This document shows, in pieces, positions 1 to 8,743 of a stretch of 64,000 nt of DNA. Origin of the DNA: Alicyclobacillus tolerans. GTDB taxonomy: Bacteria > Bacillota > Bacilli > Alicyclobacillales > Alicyclobacillaceae. Both the position numbers and the translations under genes were made by a program. Below the pieces are notes generated by a model. That model had not been told where the DNA came from and searched no databases. It worked only from the letters and a program-made list of their open reading frames with translations. The stretch covers positions 300,094 to 364,093 of the forward strand of contig NZ_JXBW01000001.1 of the NCBI RefSeq assembly GCF_001447355.1, given 5' to 3'. Position 1 is the first letter of the stretch, and every line of letters begins with the position of its first letter.

Positions 1-406
1 GCGCAAAGGCCCCGTCAACTGGCGGTGTGGCGAGGAATTGAACATCTGGACACAAGTTGTACCGACCTGATTTACACGCCGGGCAGCGTCCGCATGTGAC
101 GCCTGGCTCTACCGCAACTCGATCCCCAACCCGCAGATGGTGAACACCATCGCCAACGCGAACGACCGTCCCTGCACATTCGTGTCCGAGAATCAACGGG
201 CGCTCGACGACATAGCGACCAATCCGCCCATGCTCGTAATAATGTACATCGGATCCGCAAACGCCCACAGACTCCACGCGTATTAGCACTTCGTCGTCCC
301 GAATCTGGGGAACTGGTTTTTCTTGCAGTTCGATGTGCATCGGATCCGTTAGATAGGCTGCCAACATCCGCTCTGGAATCGAACACTCATCCTTAAGCGT
401 TTTCAT
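1..406 (-). CDS. Zinc-dependent sorbitol/polyol dehydrogenase, N-terminal part (cut by window edge)
   Basis: This is the N-terminal third (about 135 residues) of a medium-chain zinc alcohol dehydrogenase; the rest lies left of the window. Reading leftward from ATG at 406, the protein shows the catalytic zinc site GVCGSDVHYYEHGRIG, then LILGHECAG, then the structural zinc cysteines in CGRCPACKSGRYNLC, followed by FLATPPVDGAFA. The HYY-E-GRIG and PPVDGA signatures are typical of the sorbitol/L-iditol 2-dehydrogenase (GutB) branch, which oxidises polyols to ketoses with NAD. A strong ribosome site GGAGGA lies 6-7 bases before the start. It is divergent from dedA, and the 210 bp between them is AT-rich and holds an imperfect AATCAT-AC-ATGATT palindrome near 436. 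The substrate cannot be fixed from this fragment. Confidence 0.85.
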   Translation of the reverse strand, partial: MKTLKDECSIPERMLAAYLTDPMHIELQEKPVPQIRDDEVLIRVESVGVCGSDVHYYEHGRIGRYVVERPLILGHECAGTVVRVGDGVHHLRVGDRVAVEPGVTCGRCPACKSGRYNLCPDVQFLATPPVDGAFA

Positions 407-617
407 GCGCATCCTCCTTCCCCTAAATCGATTTGAATCATACATGATTAGTATACCGTATGAATTCATTGAAAAGATAGAAGCACACACGTCAGCGACC
501 AATCTACACTCCACAACGCGATCGCGCTGACAATGGCCATCCACCTTTAAACTGATGAACTTTTCTGGCGCGAACCTAGTCTTTAGCTTTGACACTCAAA
601 ATCAGGGGGAAAATACC

Positions 618-1220
618 GTGTCACATGCCATCATGTCCTTTTTGCAAGCGTCAGGATACCTTGGCGTATTGATTACCATGGCGTTGGAGAGTGCATGTGT
701 TCCATTGCCTAGCGAGTTGATTATGCCGTTTGCGGGGTATCTGGCAGGATTGGGGCACCTTCAGTTCTGGGGCGTGGTGGCCTGTGGCACGCTCGGCAAT
801 GTACTTGGTGCGTCTATCGCGTACTCCATTGGTCGCTACGGCAGCATGCTCGCCATTATGCGTTACGCCCGCCTCACACGGCTTTCCGAAAGCCATCTTC
901 AACTCGCGCACCGTTGGTTTGCCGGGCGCGGACAATCGGCCATCTTAGTCGCTCGTATGTTGCCCATCGTGCGCACCTTCATTTCGCTCCCCGCCGGCGT
1001 CTCCCGCATGCCTGCACGCCCCTTCGTCGCCTATACCTTGATTGGCTCCTTCCCATGGGTGTACATGCTCACGTACGCTGGTAGTTTTCTCGGACGCCGA
1101 TGGTTTGCGATCACGCACGAAATTCACGCTTTTACGTTCGGATTACTTGCCTTCGCCGCACTGTGGGCCATCCTCTCCTTGAGCAGACGGTTTGTGAAAA
1201 GCTTGCCTCCCAATTCGTAA
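618..1220 (+). CDS. DedA family membrane protein
   Basis: Integral membrane protein of the DedA/SNARE-associated family (about 200 residues, the usual size). Members act in lipid scrambling or flippase-like functions and in membrane homeostasis. Visible hallmarks are the early E-S-A-C-V-P-L-P-S-E motif, the G-x-x-L-G re-entrant region (CGTLGNVLGASIAYSIGRYG), and the conserved F-x-G-R-G-x-x-x-I-L-V-A-R-M-L-P-I-V-R-T-F-I-S-L-P-A-G stretch with the key arginines. I choose the GTG at 618 because AGGGGGA sits 7 bases before it; an ATG at 555 in the same frame has no clear ribosome site. It converges with mscS with only 5 bases between the stop codons. Confidence 0.9.
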   Translation: MSHAIMSFLQASGYLGVLITMALESACVPLPSELIMPFAGYLAGLGHLQFWGVVACGTLGNVLGASIAYSIGRYGSMLAIMRYARLTRLSESHLQLAHRWFAGRGQSAILVARMLPIVRTFISLPAGVSRMPARPFVAYTLIGSFPWVYMLTYAGSFLGRRWFAITHEIHAFTFGLLAFAALWAILSLSRRFVKSLPPNS

Positions 1221-1225
1221 TCCCC

Positions 1226-2062
1226 TTAGCGTTCATCTTCCCGGCGAAAATCGGCGATTGCTTCGCGAATCAATTCCAGGTCGAAGCGCGCCGGGAGTTG
1301 TACTTGGACTACGTAGGTATCACTCCCAAATTCCTTAATTGAGACGCTCGCTTGCCCCCCTGTCACCTCCGCAACCCGTTCTTCAAAAGCGCGAAACGGT
1401 GTGGTATAGGGCAAAGGTACGACACAAAGTTTGTTGCCAACATTGGCACCGACCGTAATGGCGGAGCCGATAACGGATGAATTGGGTAAAATTCGACGAA
1501 CATCGCCTTCCTGTAAGATCGTGTGGTACCAATTGATATCGACGACGGTTCCGCTATATTCGACGCCACCGAACACGTATGTACGCACACTCACGTACTG
1601 ACCAATTTGAAATGGGCGGAGCGTAAACAGCACCATGCTCGCAATGAGATTGGCGAGCGTCGATTGCGCACCAACGCCGACGATCACGCCGGTCACCGCG
1701 CCACCTACAAGGATGCTTCCGATCTTCACCTGCACCAAGTGCAATCCGACCACCAGGACAAAGGCGTAACCAACACCAGAGATGGCGCGATCGACAAGGC
1801 TTTGCACCCGCGCGTCTGCATTTGTGTGAACGCGTGTGACATAGGAGATCGTACGGCGCAACTGGCGAATCAACAAAACGCCCACGACAAACCAGACGAT
1901 GGCCAAGCCCCATTGGATAGACTCGCGCTCCACCTCGGGTAAAAGCCGCATTCTGGCTGAATCGCGTGCCACCGAAAAGACGACGGCGACAACCACCAAC
2001 AGTCCAAATAACACGATTAAGCGCCGCCAAGTTGCAGCTTGTCTTCGTTCTTGTTGCACCAT
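1226..2062 (-). CDS. Small-conductance mechanosensitive channel (MscS family)
   Basis: MscS-type channel of 278 residues that would release solutes during hypo-osmotic shock. Transmembrane segments lie at about residues 14-32, 48-66 and 91-110. The pore helix region follows with a glycine/alanine-rich stretch (GGAVTGVIVGVGAQSTLANLIASMVL) characteristic of TM3 of MscS. After it comes the beta domain with the motif RPFQIGQYVSV and the segment VVDINWYHTILQEGDVRRILPNSSV, which matches the conserved N-R-x-I-P-N region. A ribosome site AGAGGTG precedes the ATG. It follows the PBP2 gene on the same strand but a strong hairpin separates them. The short version without extra N-terminal helices is typical for Bacilli. 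Confidence 0.9.
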   Translation of the reverse strand: MVQQERRQAATWRRLIVLFGLLVVVAVVFSVARDSARMRLLPEVERESIQWGLAIVWFVVGVLLIRQLRRTISYVTRVHTNADARVQSLVDRAISGVGYAFVLVVGLHLVQVKIGSILVGGAVTGVIVGVGAQSTLANLIASMVLFTLRPFQIGQYVSVRTYVFGGVEYSGTVVDINWYHTILQEGDVRRILPNSSVIGSAITVGANVGNKLCVVPLPYTTPFRAFEERVAEVTGGQASVSIKEFGSDTYVVQVQLPARFDLELIREAIADFRREDER

Positions 2063-2090
2063 CTCAGCACCTCTTCACTCGGGCAAGAAA

Positions 2091-2128
2091 TGGGCGAGCC
2101 TGCCGCGCCCGCGGCTCTTGCTCGCCCA
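2091..2128 (-). terminator. GC-rich hairpin between PBP2 gene and mscS
   Basis: Inverted repeat TGGGCGAG...CTCGCCCA with additional inner GC pairing, lying between the end of the transpeptidase gene and the start of mscS on the minus strand. There is only a weak T-rich stretch (ATTTCTT) after it, so it may act as an attenuator or a factor-assisted terminator. Confidence 0.5.
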
Positions 2129-2167
2129 CTTGATCATAATCCTTACAAATAAGCTTCACAATGAGCA

Positions 2168-4282
2168 TCAGTGACTCTGTTCCGGCACGAGATAGGCTGC
2201 AGATGTCTTCCAATTCGCAGGAATTGCTGTACTTGTCCAGCCACTTTTCGGCATCCACGGCTCGTGATGCTCGTTAAAATAGGCATCGATCATTTGACGC
2301 GCGATGACAGCCGAGAACTGTGCTCCATAGCCGCCGCCAGGCGCCATGACGGCCACCGCCACCAAAGGGTGATTCAGTGGTGCATAACAGATAAATACGG
2401 AGTTGTCGGTCGGCTTACCGTTGATATAAATCTGCGCAGTCCCGGTCTTGCCAGCTGCCTGATAGTGAGCACCCATAAATGCATAGTATGCGGTACCACT
2501 TGGGTTGGACGTCACACCATACATGCCCTGCTGAATAAGATGCCACTGCCAAGGAGCCCCCTTGACCTGCCCCACCACTTGTGTTTTGAACGACCGTAAT
2601 GGCTTTGCCCCGGAACTCGGGGTGGCGTCAGGGCCAAAGACGTTCTCCAATAAATGTGGCTTGAGGCGCAGCCCCTCGTCTGCCAACGTCATCGCGTACT
2701 CCGCCAATTCCATTGGCGTAAACATCTGCGATTGGCCGATGGCCGCATCCGCCAGACTCGCTGGAGAGCCATAGTTCACATACTTTCCAGTCTTCGCAAT
2801 CGATTGCTCGCTTGCCTTCAAATTATAAGGAACCTGGATGTTGCCTTTGCGATAGTTTTCAATATAGAACTTTCCTGACGATTCATAAGGTAAATCGATA
2901 CCTGTCGGAAGCCCGAGACCGAAATTCTCTTCGCCCTGAAACAGCGCGTTGATACCCTTTGCAAAATCGGTATCCAGATAGTTTTGGTAACTGCCATCCG
3001 AACTCGGGTAACCACCACCGCTTGTCGTGGTACTGCCAAACCACTTGCCCAAATGAAGACCTACTTCGTACAAAAACACGTCACTTGATACGGTCAAAGC
3101 CTCAATCGGATTGACAAGGCCAAACACGAAGCCCTCGTCTTCATTCTTGCGCTGCGTCCCAATGTAAATATACCCGTCGTCTTCAATCAATGTCTTCGGC
3201 GTTACGACGCCTGCCTTGAGCGCCGTCAGCATATTGGCAGGTTTGACCGTCGACCCCGGATAATTGTAGGTGTCAATCGCATTGTTCAACTGCGCGCCAG
3301 AAGTCTCTAGGTAATGAACGTGGTGAATATACGATCCGTTCGTATACCAGTTGGGATCTAGATAGGGATAGCTGACCATCGCGATGACGCCGCCTGTCTT
3401 TACATTGAGCATGACCGCCGCAGCGTCGGTGATATTATTTTTATTCGCACTGTTACTATCGATCATGTTTTGCATAATCATCTGCGCTTCGGCCTGCTCG
3501 CGCCCATCGAGGGTCAATTGAATATTGTCGCCGTCGACAGGTGCAATATCGCCGACGCTTCCCACCGCATTGCCTGCACTGTCGATGGTGACCAGGTCAT
3601 ATCCAGGCTTACCCTGCAAAATGTGTTCGTATTCATATTCGATGCCGGTTTCGCCAACCTTTTGGCTGTATAGATAAACCTTGTACTGGTTTACGTTCTG
3701 CGCTGTGATTGCGCCGACGTAGCCAAGTACCTGGCCAGCGAGATCGCCATACGGATATTGCCGTTCATAATCTTGTACAACCTGGACACCAGGCAATTCG
3801 GTCTGATGTTCTACGACAAACGCAACCTGCGCGTCGGTCACATTCGATGCTAAGGTCACCTGCAAAGCACCAGGTTGACTTTGCATGGTTTGATACAGCG
3901 AGCTTGCTGTCGTCTCCAATACTGGCGCCAGAATCGCAGCCAATTGGTGCAACTGGGCGTCGGTCATCGGCGTATAGCGATCCAATTCAATGGCGAGAAC
4001 CGGCTTGTCCCACGCCAGCACCTGACCATTCGCATCGTAAATCCATCCGCGTTGCGGAAGAATGGGGACGCGGGCGTACTGAGTGGTCATCTCCGACTGG
4101 CGGAATGTCTTTCCTTGTGCGACCTGAACATAGGCCATACGCAAAATAAGCGATGAAAACGAAAGAAATACAAGACCATACACAACACGTACACGAAATG
4201 CCCGACGCTTTCTCGCTTTTTGCTTGTCAGGCGCCACATTTTTGGGGCGGCTTTTTCTCTTCCGCAGTTTCACGCGCCTCAT
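2168..4282 (-). CDS. Penicillin-binding protein 2-type transpeptidase
   Basis: Class B penicillin-binding protein (about 704 residues) that cross-links peptidoglycan, anchored in the membrane by one helix near residues 30-50 after a very basic N-terminus. The PBP dimerisation domain follows, with the R-G-W-I-Y-D-A-N-G motif typical of PBP2/PBP3 starts. The catalytic transpeptidase domain shows the three expected motifs: S-T-V-K (active-site serine, in NYPGSTVKPANM), the S-S-D variant of SxN (TVSSDVFLYEVG), and K-T-G (AAGKTGTAQIY). I place the start at the ATG at 4282 with GGAG 5 bases upstream; an ATG 24 bases earlier is possible. The gene is divergent from the exopolysaccharide genes. Whether it serves elongation, division or sporulation cannot be decided, as no RodA/FtsW partner is adjacent. 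Confidence 0.92.
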   Translation of the reverse strand: MRRVKLRKRKSRPKNVAPDKQKARKRRAFRVRVVYGLVFLSFSSLILRMAYVQVAQGKTFRQSEMTTQYARVPILPQRGWIYDANGQVLAWDKPVLAIELDRYTPMTDAQLHQLAAILAPVLETTASSLYQTMQSQPGALQVTLASNVTDAQVAFVVEHQTELPGVQVVQDYERQYPYGDLAGQVLGYVGAITAQNVNQYKVYLYSQKVGETGIEYEYEHILQGKPGYDLVTIDSAGNAVGSVGDIAPVDGDNIQLTLDGREQAEAQMIMQNMIDSNSANKNNITDAAAVMLNVKTGGVIAMVSYPYLDPNWYTNGSYIHHVHYLETSGAQLNNAIDTYNYPGSTVKPANMLTALKAGVVTPKTLIEDDGYIYIGTQRKNEDEGFVFGLVNPIEALTVSSDVFLYEVGLHLGKWFGSTTTSGGGYPSSDGSYQNYLDTDFAKGINALFQGEENFGLGLPTGIDLPYESSGKFYIENYRKGNIQVPYNLKASEQSIAKTGKYVNYGSPASLADAAIGQSQMFTPMELAEYAMTLADEGLRLKPHLLENVFGPDATPSSGAKPLRSFKTQVVGQVKGAPWQWHLIQQGMYGVTSNPSGTAYYAFMGAHYQAAGKTGTAQIYINGKPTDNSVFICYAPLNHPLVAVAVMAPGGGYGAQFSAVIARQMIDAYFNEHHEPWMPKSGWTSTAIPANWKTSAAYLVPEQSH

Positions 4283-4383
4283 CCCTACTCCATGATTTTT
4301 GCACACTTGAAACGACTCGTCATTTCCACCGTAGGTTCAACCTCTTTGTCGACTGTCACAATTTCAACAAATGTGCGAGGCGG

Positions 4384-4398
4384 GTCGAAAAATTCGAC
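4384..4398. promoter_or_regulatory. 15-bp palindrome in the divergent region between PBP2 and polysaccharide genes
   Basis: GTCGAAAAATTCGAC has 6-bp perfect arms around AAA and lies in the 230-bp spacer between two divergent genes. It could be an operator. No convincing -35/-10 pair with standard spacing was found next to it. Confidence 0.3.
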
Positions 4399-4511
4399 AA
4401 CGTGTCGGAAACCTGTAGTATGGTATCCGGGGAATTTCGGGTAGAATTGATATAGTGAAGTGGGACGAGCCTGCTTGTAAAAGGCTCGATCGAACTTATA
4501 GGAGTTTTGCC

Positions 4512-5807
4512 ATGGTGCAGACGTCTGTGCCGACAGCGGAAGACCACTCGTCCAGTGCGCAATCGAACTATGGCGACGCACTTGCCCGATGGTGTGTCTA
4601 CGCTCTCGGCGCATTTGCAATTGTCAACCAAGGGCTTGACATATCTGTCTTGTCCGGGTTAGGAAACCTATGGGGAACCATCGCGATCGCGTGCTTGGCG
4701 GTCATCGCCTTGGTTCGAGTCGCATATGGATTGCGTCGCCAAGGTTTTCGCTGGAGTCGCTACGCAGGTTGGTATATCCTGTACTGTGCAACGCTTATTC
4801 TGTATGGCTTGAAACATCCGCTCCTCGCGTTCAACGGTTTCAGTGTCGATGTCGAGTACATCGTTATCGCCCTATTGCTGCCTTGGGTCGTGAAATCGAG
4901 AGATGTACCACGACTATTGTATGGCGTGATCGCAGCATCGATGCTACTTGGGGTGGACGGAGTGTTTCAGTACGCCATCAAAGTGCCGATTCCGAATACG
5001 TGGTTGGATGTCGGCGAAGTTGTCCGGACCCGGGTCTTTTCCGTCATGAAGTCGCCAGCCGAATTTGGCGCTAATTTGGAAATGACCATTCCCATGATGT
5101 TTGGACTGTTTGCCGTCGACCGCCACCCGGCTAGACGGCTTGTCTACATCGCCGGCGGGATATGCTCACTTGCTGCTTTATTTTTCACGTATGACCGCGG
5201 CTCTTGGCTCGGCCTGGGTGCAGCCGTGCTCATCGTGGCAGTTGTTTACGAGCGGCGCCTCTTGCCGATCCTGTTAGTGCTAGGGGTTATCGCCTTTTTC
5301 ATTCCGTCGATCCACATGCGGGTGATGGACTTGTTCAACCCGGTGTACGCAGTCAAGTCGTCTGCCGGTGGACGGATGCTGCTCTGGCAACAGGCGTTCG
5401 ATACGATGGCCAAAAACCCTCTGTTCGGAGCAGGACTGGGTCAGTATGGCGGATACGTGGCAACTTCGCACAGTCTGTCGTCGTTTTCGGATAACTACTA
5501 TGCGAAAGTTCTCGGCGAGACGGGACTGGTCGGGCTTGTCCTGTTCATGGCAATGCACGTCGCGATTCTCCGCGAGATCGCAACCAGCGTCGTGCGGCGA
5601 GCGAAGGGGCGCAATCGTTGGCTGGCCTTAGCGGGATTGACCAGCGTCCTTGCTATCTTGATTCACAGCTTTGTCGAAAATCTGTTTGAGTACAATTACA
5701 CCGCAAGCCTTTATTTCGTGATTGTCGGACTTATCTTGCTCTGGGGACGCACCTTGCCGGAATCATCCGCAGAGATGCCCGGCAGAAAGCGAGGAACTTT
5801 GAAATGA
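4512..5807 (+). CDS. O-antigen ligase / polymerase family membrane protein (Wzy_C-like)
   Basis: Polytopic membrane protein (431 residues) with about 11-12 hydrophobic segments and the large extracytoplasmic loop near the C-terminal third that defines the O-antigen ligase/Wzy family. The loop contains R-M-L-L-W-Q-Q-A-F-D-x-x-x-x-N-P-L-F-G-A-G-L-G-Q-Y followed by H-S-x-x-x-D-N-Y-Y-A-K-V-L-G-E-T-G-L-V-G, the standard Wzy_C pattern. Members polymerise or transfer undecaprenyl-linked glycans at the outer face of the membrane. The ATG at 4512 has GGAG 7 bases before it, so I prefer it to the in-frame ATG at 4455. It overlaps the glycosyltransferase gene by four bases (ATGA), indicating one operon and a joint role in cell-surface polysaccharide synthesis. 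Confidence 0.85.
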   Translation: MVQTSVPTAEDHSSSAQSNYGDALARWCVYALGAFAIVNQGLDISVLSGLGNLWGTIAIACLAVIALVRVAYGLRRQGFRWSRYAGWYILYCATLILYGLKHPLLAFNGFSVDVEYIVIALLLPWVVKSRDVPRLLYGVIAASMLLGVDGVFQYAIKVPIPNTWLDVGEVVRTRVFSVMKSPAEFGANLEMTIPMMFGLFAVDRHPARRLVYIAGGICSLAALFFTYDRGSWLGLGAAVLIVAVVYERRLLPILLVLGVIAFFIPSIHMRVMDLFNPVYAVKSSAGGRMLLWQQAFDTMAKNPLFGAGLGQYGGYVATSHSLSSFSDNYYAKVLGETGLVGLVLFMAMHVAILREIATSVVRRAKGRNRWLALAGLTSVLAILIHSFVENLFEYNYTASLYFVIVGLILLWGRTLPESSAEMPGRKRGTLK

Positions 5808-7054
5808 CGCTGATGTATGCGTTGTTTAATACATTCTATGGGGCGCTCAAACTGATCACGGGTATCGTGGCCGTGTATCAGCTTGTGTTGTCACTGTATG
5901 GGCTGTGGCACCGCAAACAGGCCATTAGCCATGCGCCGAAGAAACGGTTTGCCGTCATTATTCCGGCGCATAACGAAGAACGCGTGGTTGGTCCGCTGAT
6001 CGACAGCATCAAGCAACAGACATATCCGGACCATTTATTCGACATACACTTAATTGCCGACAACTGCACCGACCACACCGCAGATGTCGCAAGGATGCAC
6101 GGCGCGACCGTCCACCTGCGCGAGAATGCATCCGACCAAGGCAAGGGATACGCGATCGAATGGATGCTCAACCGCCTGAAAAAGATGAAGGCCGAGTACG
6201 ACGCGATTGTTATGTTCGATGCCGACAACCTGGTCGATCCAGAATTTCTGGCGATGATGAACGACCACCTGTGTCGCGGCGACCGCGTCATCCAGGGATA
6301 CTTGGACACAAAGAATCCTTTCGACACCTGGATCAGTGTTTCACTCGCCCTTTCATATTGGTTTGATAATCGCCTGTGGCAATATGCTCGGCGCAAACTC
6401 GGGCTTTCCTGCACGCTCGGGGGCACTGGGCTGTGTATCGATTACACACTGCTTCAGGAGATGGGCTGGAAAGCGACAGGACTGACAGAGGATCTGGAGT
6501 TTGGAATTCGTTGCGTGCGTCGCGGCATTATTCCGGTGTGGGCTCACGATGCGAAGGTGTATGACGAAAAACCAACCGGTTTTCACGCTTCATTCCGGCA
6601 GCGCCTGCGCTGGCAACAAGGTCATTTTCAGTGTGCCAAAGAGCACATGATACCCATGTTCATTCAGGGAATCCGCGAGCGAAATCTAGCCAAGATCGAT
6701 ATGGCGGTATATCTCTTTCAACCGATGCGGTCCATGCTTTTGTTTGTTGGTGCGATGCTGATGTTCGCCTTGCAATATGCAGCGCCAGAACAGACGGGTA
6801 CGGTCAGTGCAGCCGCAACGTTTGCCACAGATTTGTGGGTCGCCGTCAACTTGCTTTTGTTCTTGGAAATCCCACTCGCGCTTATCCTGGAACGCGTGAA
6901 TTGGCGAGCCTATTTTGGGTTAGCACTCCTGCCGTTCTTCCTTTGGACATGGGGACCGGTTACACTGCAAGCGTACTTCACGCGGAGCAATCGCAAATGG
7001 TACCATACGGTGCATAAGCGGGCGATCCGACTGGATCAATTGCGGGAGCGGTGA
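5804..7054 (+). CDS. Membrane glycosyltransferase, family 2 (cellulose-synthase-like)
   Basis: Processive-type GT2 enzyme of 416 residues. An N-terminal membrane segment (about residues 10-28) precedes a GT-A domain with V-I-I-P-A-H-N-E-E, the metal-binding D-A-D (VMFDADNLVDP), the T-E-D-L-E-F acceptor motif and R-Q-R-L-R-W (QxxRW) motif, then three C-terminal membrane helices. Such enzymes transfer sugars from nucleotide donors and often extrude the growing chain. No PilZ domain is present. The gene starts inside the stop of the O-antigen-ligase-like gene, so translation is probably coupled. The product polymer cannot be predicted from these two genes. Confidence 0.9.
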   Translation: MTLMYALFNTFYGALKLITGIVAVYQLVLSLYGLWHRKQAISHAPKKRFAVIIPAHNEERVVGPLIDSIKQQTYPDHLFDIHLIADNCTDHTADVARMHGATVHLRENASDQGKGYAIEWMLNRLKKMKAEYDAIVMFDADNLVDPEFLAMMNDHLCRGDRVIQGYLDTKNPFDTWISVSLALSYWFDNRLWQYARRKLGLSCTLGGTGLCIDYTLLQEMGWKATGLTEDLEFGIRCVRRGIIPVWAHDAKVYDEKPTGFHASFRQRLRWQQGHFQCAKEHMIPMFIQGIRERNLAKIDMAVYLFQPMRSMLLFVGAMLMFALQYAAPEQTGTVSAAATFATDLWVAVNLLLFLEIPLALILERVNWRAYFGLALLPFFLWTWGPVTLQAYFTRSNRKWYHTVHKRAIRLDQLRER

Positions 7055-7082
7055 GCCGCTCTGACGCCATAAGGGGTTCACG

Positions 7083-7787
7083 ATGGACGAACATCGTCAA
7101 AAAAATGGGTCCCATCATTCTCAGCTCGAATCGTTGGTAGAAACAGAAGTTGAACAACTGGCGCGGTACGCCATGCGGGTGCCGCGCACGTCATTTTTCC
7201 TCGTCATCATTGTCATCGGCGCGCTGCTGACCACGCTGTCCCTCACCTTGCACATCCTCCCGTGGTGGGCAGTTGTCAGCGCGATTGCAACACTCCTGAT
7301 CCCCCTCTTATCGTCTGTATTGCGCAAGCGCCATATATGGACACGCAGGATAGCACTGACCACCATCACTGTATTAACTGCTGGCCTTTTGATCAGCGTC
7401 TTTTACCTAGTCGATGCACTATTTCACCATACGGAATCGGCGCTTTCGCTGTTTCGGGACGCTATACTTCTGTGGACGACAAACATTCTTGTCTTTGCAG
7501 TATGGTACTGGGAAGTCGATCAAGGTGGCCCATTAAAACGCCATGCTCAGGTACCAGAGGCACCAGACCTGCTGTTTCCGCAGATGGTATCGAGCATCCC
7601 TGAGTGGGAAACGTGGCATCCGGCATTTGTGGATTATTTGTTCCTTGCCTTCAACACAAGCACAGCCTTCAGTCCAACCGACACCGCAGCTTTATCCAGA
7701 CGGATTAAAGTGTTGATGATGACACAATCGTCGATCTCGCTGGTTGTTGTCGCCGTGATCGCAGCAAGAGCGATTAATATTGCGTAA
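7083..7787 (+). CDS. DUF1345-like integral membrane protein
   Basis: Membrane protein of 234 residues with helices at about 38-60, 62-79, 90-113, 128-147 and 208-230. The centre holds Y-W-E-V-D-Q-G-G-P and the end holds F-N-T-S-T-A-F-S-P-T-D followed by L-S-R-R-I-K-x-L-M-M-T-Q-S-S, a pattern I associate with DUF1345 proteins, which resemble two-helix ion-channel modules with a degenerate selectivity filter. That family call is from recognised motifs only. It lies 28 bases after the glycosyltransferase with a reasonable ribosome site (AAGGGG), and so is probably in the same transcript. Function is unknown. Confidence 0.7.
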   Translation: MDEHRQKNGSHHSQLESLVETEVEQLARYAMRVPRTSFFLVIIVIGALLTTLSLTLHILPWWAVVSAIATLLIPLLSSVLRKRHIWTRRIALTTITVLTAGLLISVFYLVDALFHHTESALSLFRDAILLWTTNILVFAVWYWEVDQGGPLKRHAQVPEAPDLLFPQMVSSIPEWETWHPAFVDYLFLAFNTSTAFSPTDTAALSRRIKVLMMTQSSISLVVVAVIAARAINIA

Positions 7788-7819
7788 AACGGACGCACGG
7801 GCCGAGACTGCCCGCGACG

Positions 7820-8701
7820 TCACGACACTGTAACGAATCGCTCGGTTCCCGCCGGAACCCTGCCCGACCCAGGTGTGAAATCGAGGGAAAGGGTGACTGG
7901 AGGTAGCACTTCAAGAGCCGTCTCTTTACCCTTTTCCAGCCGGAGAGCTGGCTGAAATACGAGTCCACGCTGAATACTTTCTGGCCGCATGGACAGCTTG
8001 TACAACAAGCTTATTGCTTTCCCTGGCTGCACAACGACCGGTGCCTTAAAGACACGCGTATCATCCGGACGCGGCGACGAAAGAGCCTTAAGCGAATAAT
8101 GAATATCTCCTATCCAATCGTCGCCGGCTTGTTCAAGTCCCAATATGGAAACCGGATCAGGTGAATGGTTTGTCAGCGTCATCGTCAACCATTGACTTGA
8201 TAAAATGATAGGTCCAGAAGCGCCTCCAGCATACGCATCCACGTCTAACCAAGTTGCAGCATGCGAAATGACGCGGCATGTCAGTGAGCCATATGGGAGT
8301 ACCTTCTGCCAAAGATTCGTGGACAAATACAAATTCAACGGTTGATTATACAAGCTGTGTGCCGGCATGACGTCGAACACAAAGTGATAGGCGCCGTAAG
8401 AAGTCCGTCCGTCCTGTGAGCCGATGTGTGTAGCCCAATAGTTGCGCAGCGTAACGCTCCTGGTGTGATTCAACAGCCGAGCGCTCGTCAGCGAAGCCGA
8501 ATCTGTCGTCCAGACGTCGTATCTGAGCGTTAAAGGATGAGCGCGATCCACGATGGCATTCACTCGCCAACCGCCGCCTGCCCACCAGCGCGAGCTTTTG
8601 CTCACGGCATGCTGCATGATCGGTTGCCGCGACCATATGGCACCGATGCCGAACAGTATAACAATGGCTACTATGGCGGAGATCCCCCATATCCGACGCA
8701 T
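7820..8701 (-). CDS. Hypothetical membrane-anchored or secreted protein
   Basis: Protein of 293 residues that I do not recognise. The N-terminus has a short basic start followed by a hydrophobic stretch (about residues 5-23) fitting a signal anchor, so the body is probably outside the membrane. The remainder is rich in beta-prone residues, with a QPALRLEKGKETALEVLPPVTLSLDF segment near the end reminiscent of beta-sandwich domains. It converges with the DUF1345-like gene and is followed by a GNAT gene on the same strand 43 bases upstream. GGGTGAGTGG precedes the ATG. No catalytic motif is visible. Confidence 0.65.
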   Translation of the reverse strand: MRRIWGISAIVAIVILFGIGAIWSRQPIMQHAVSKSSRWWAGGGWRVNAIVDRAHPLTLRYDVWTTDSASLTSARLLNHTRSVTLRNYWATHIGSQDGRTSYGAYHFVFDVMPAHSLYNQPLNLYLSTNLWQKVLPYGSLTCRVISHAATWLDVDAYAGGASGPIILSSQWLTMTLTNHSPDPVSILGLEQAGDDWIGDIHYSLKALSSPRPDDTRVFKAPVVVQPGKAISLLYKLSMRPESIQRGLVFQPALRLEKGKETALEVLPPVTLSLDFTPGSGRVPAGTERFVTVS

Positions 8702-8743
8702 CCACTCACCCGTTCTGTTGAATGTTATTCTGTTACAAGGAGT

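Noticed and set aside
72..386. A 104-residue open frame on the minus strand at the left edge
   Set aside because: It is an out-of-frame shadow of the zinc dehydrogenase gene 1-406, whose own frame shows all zinc ligands.
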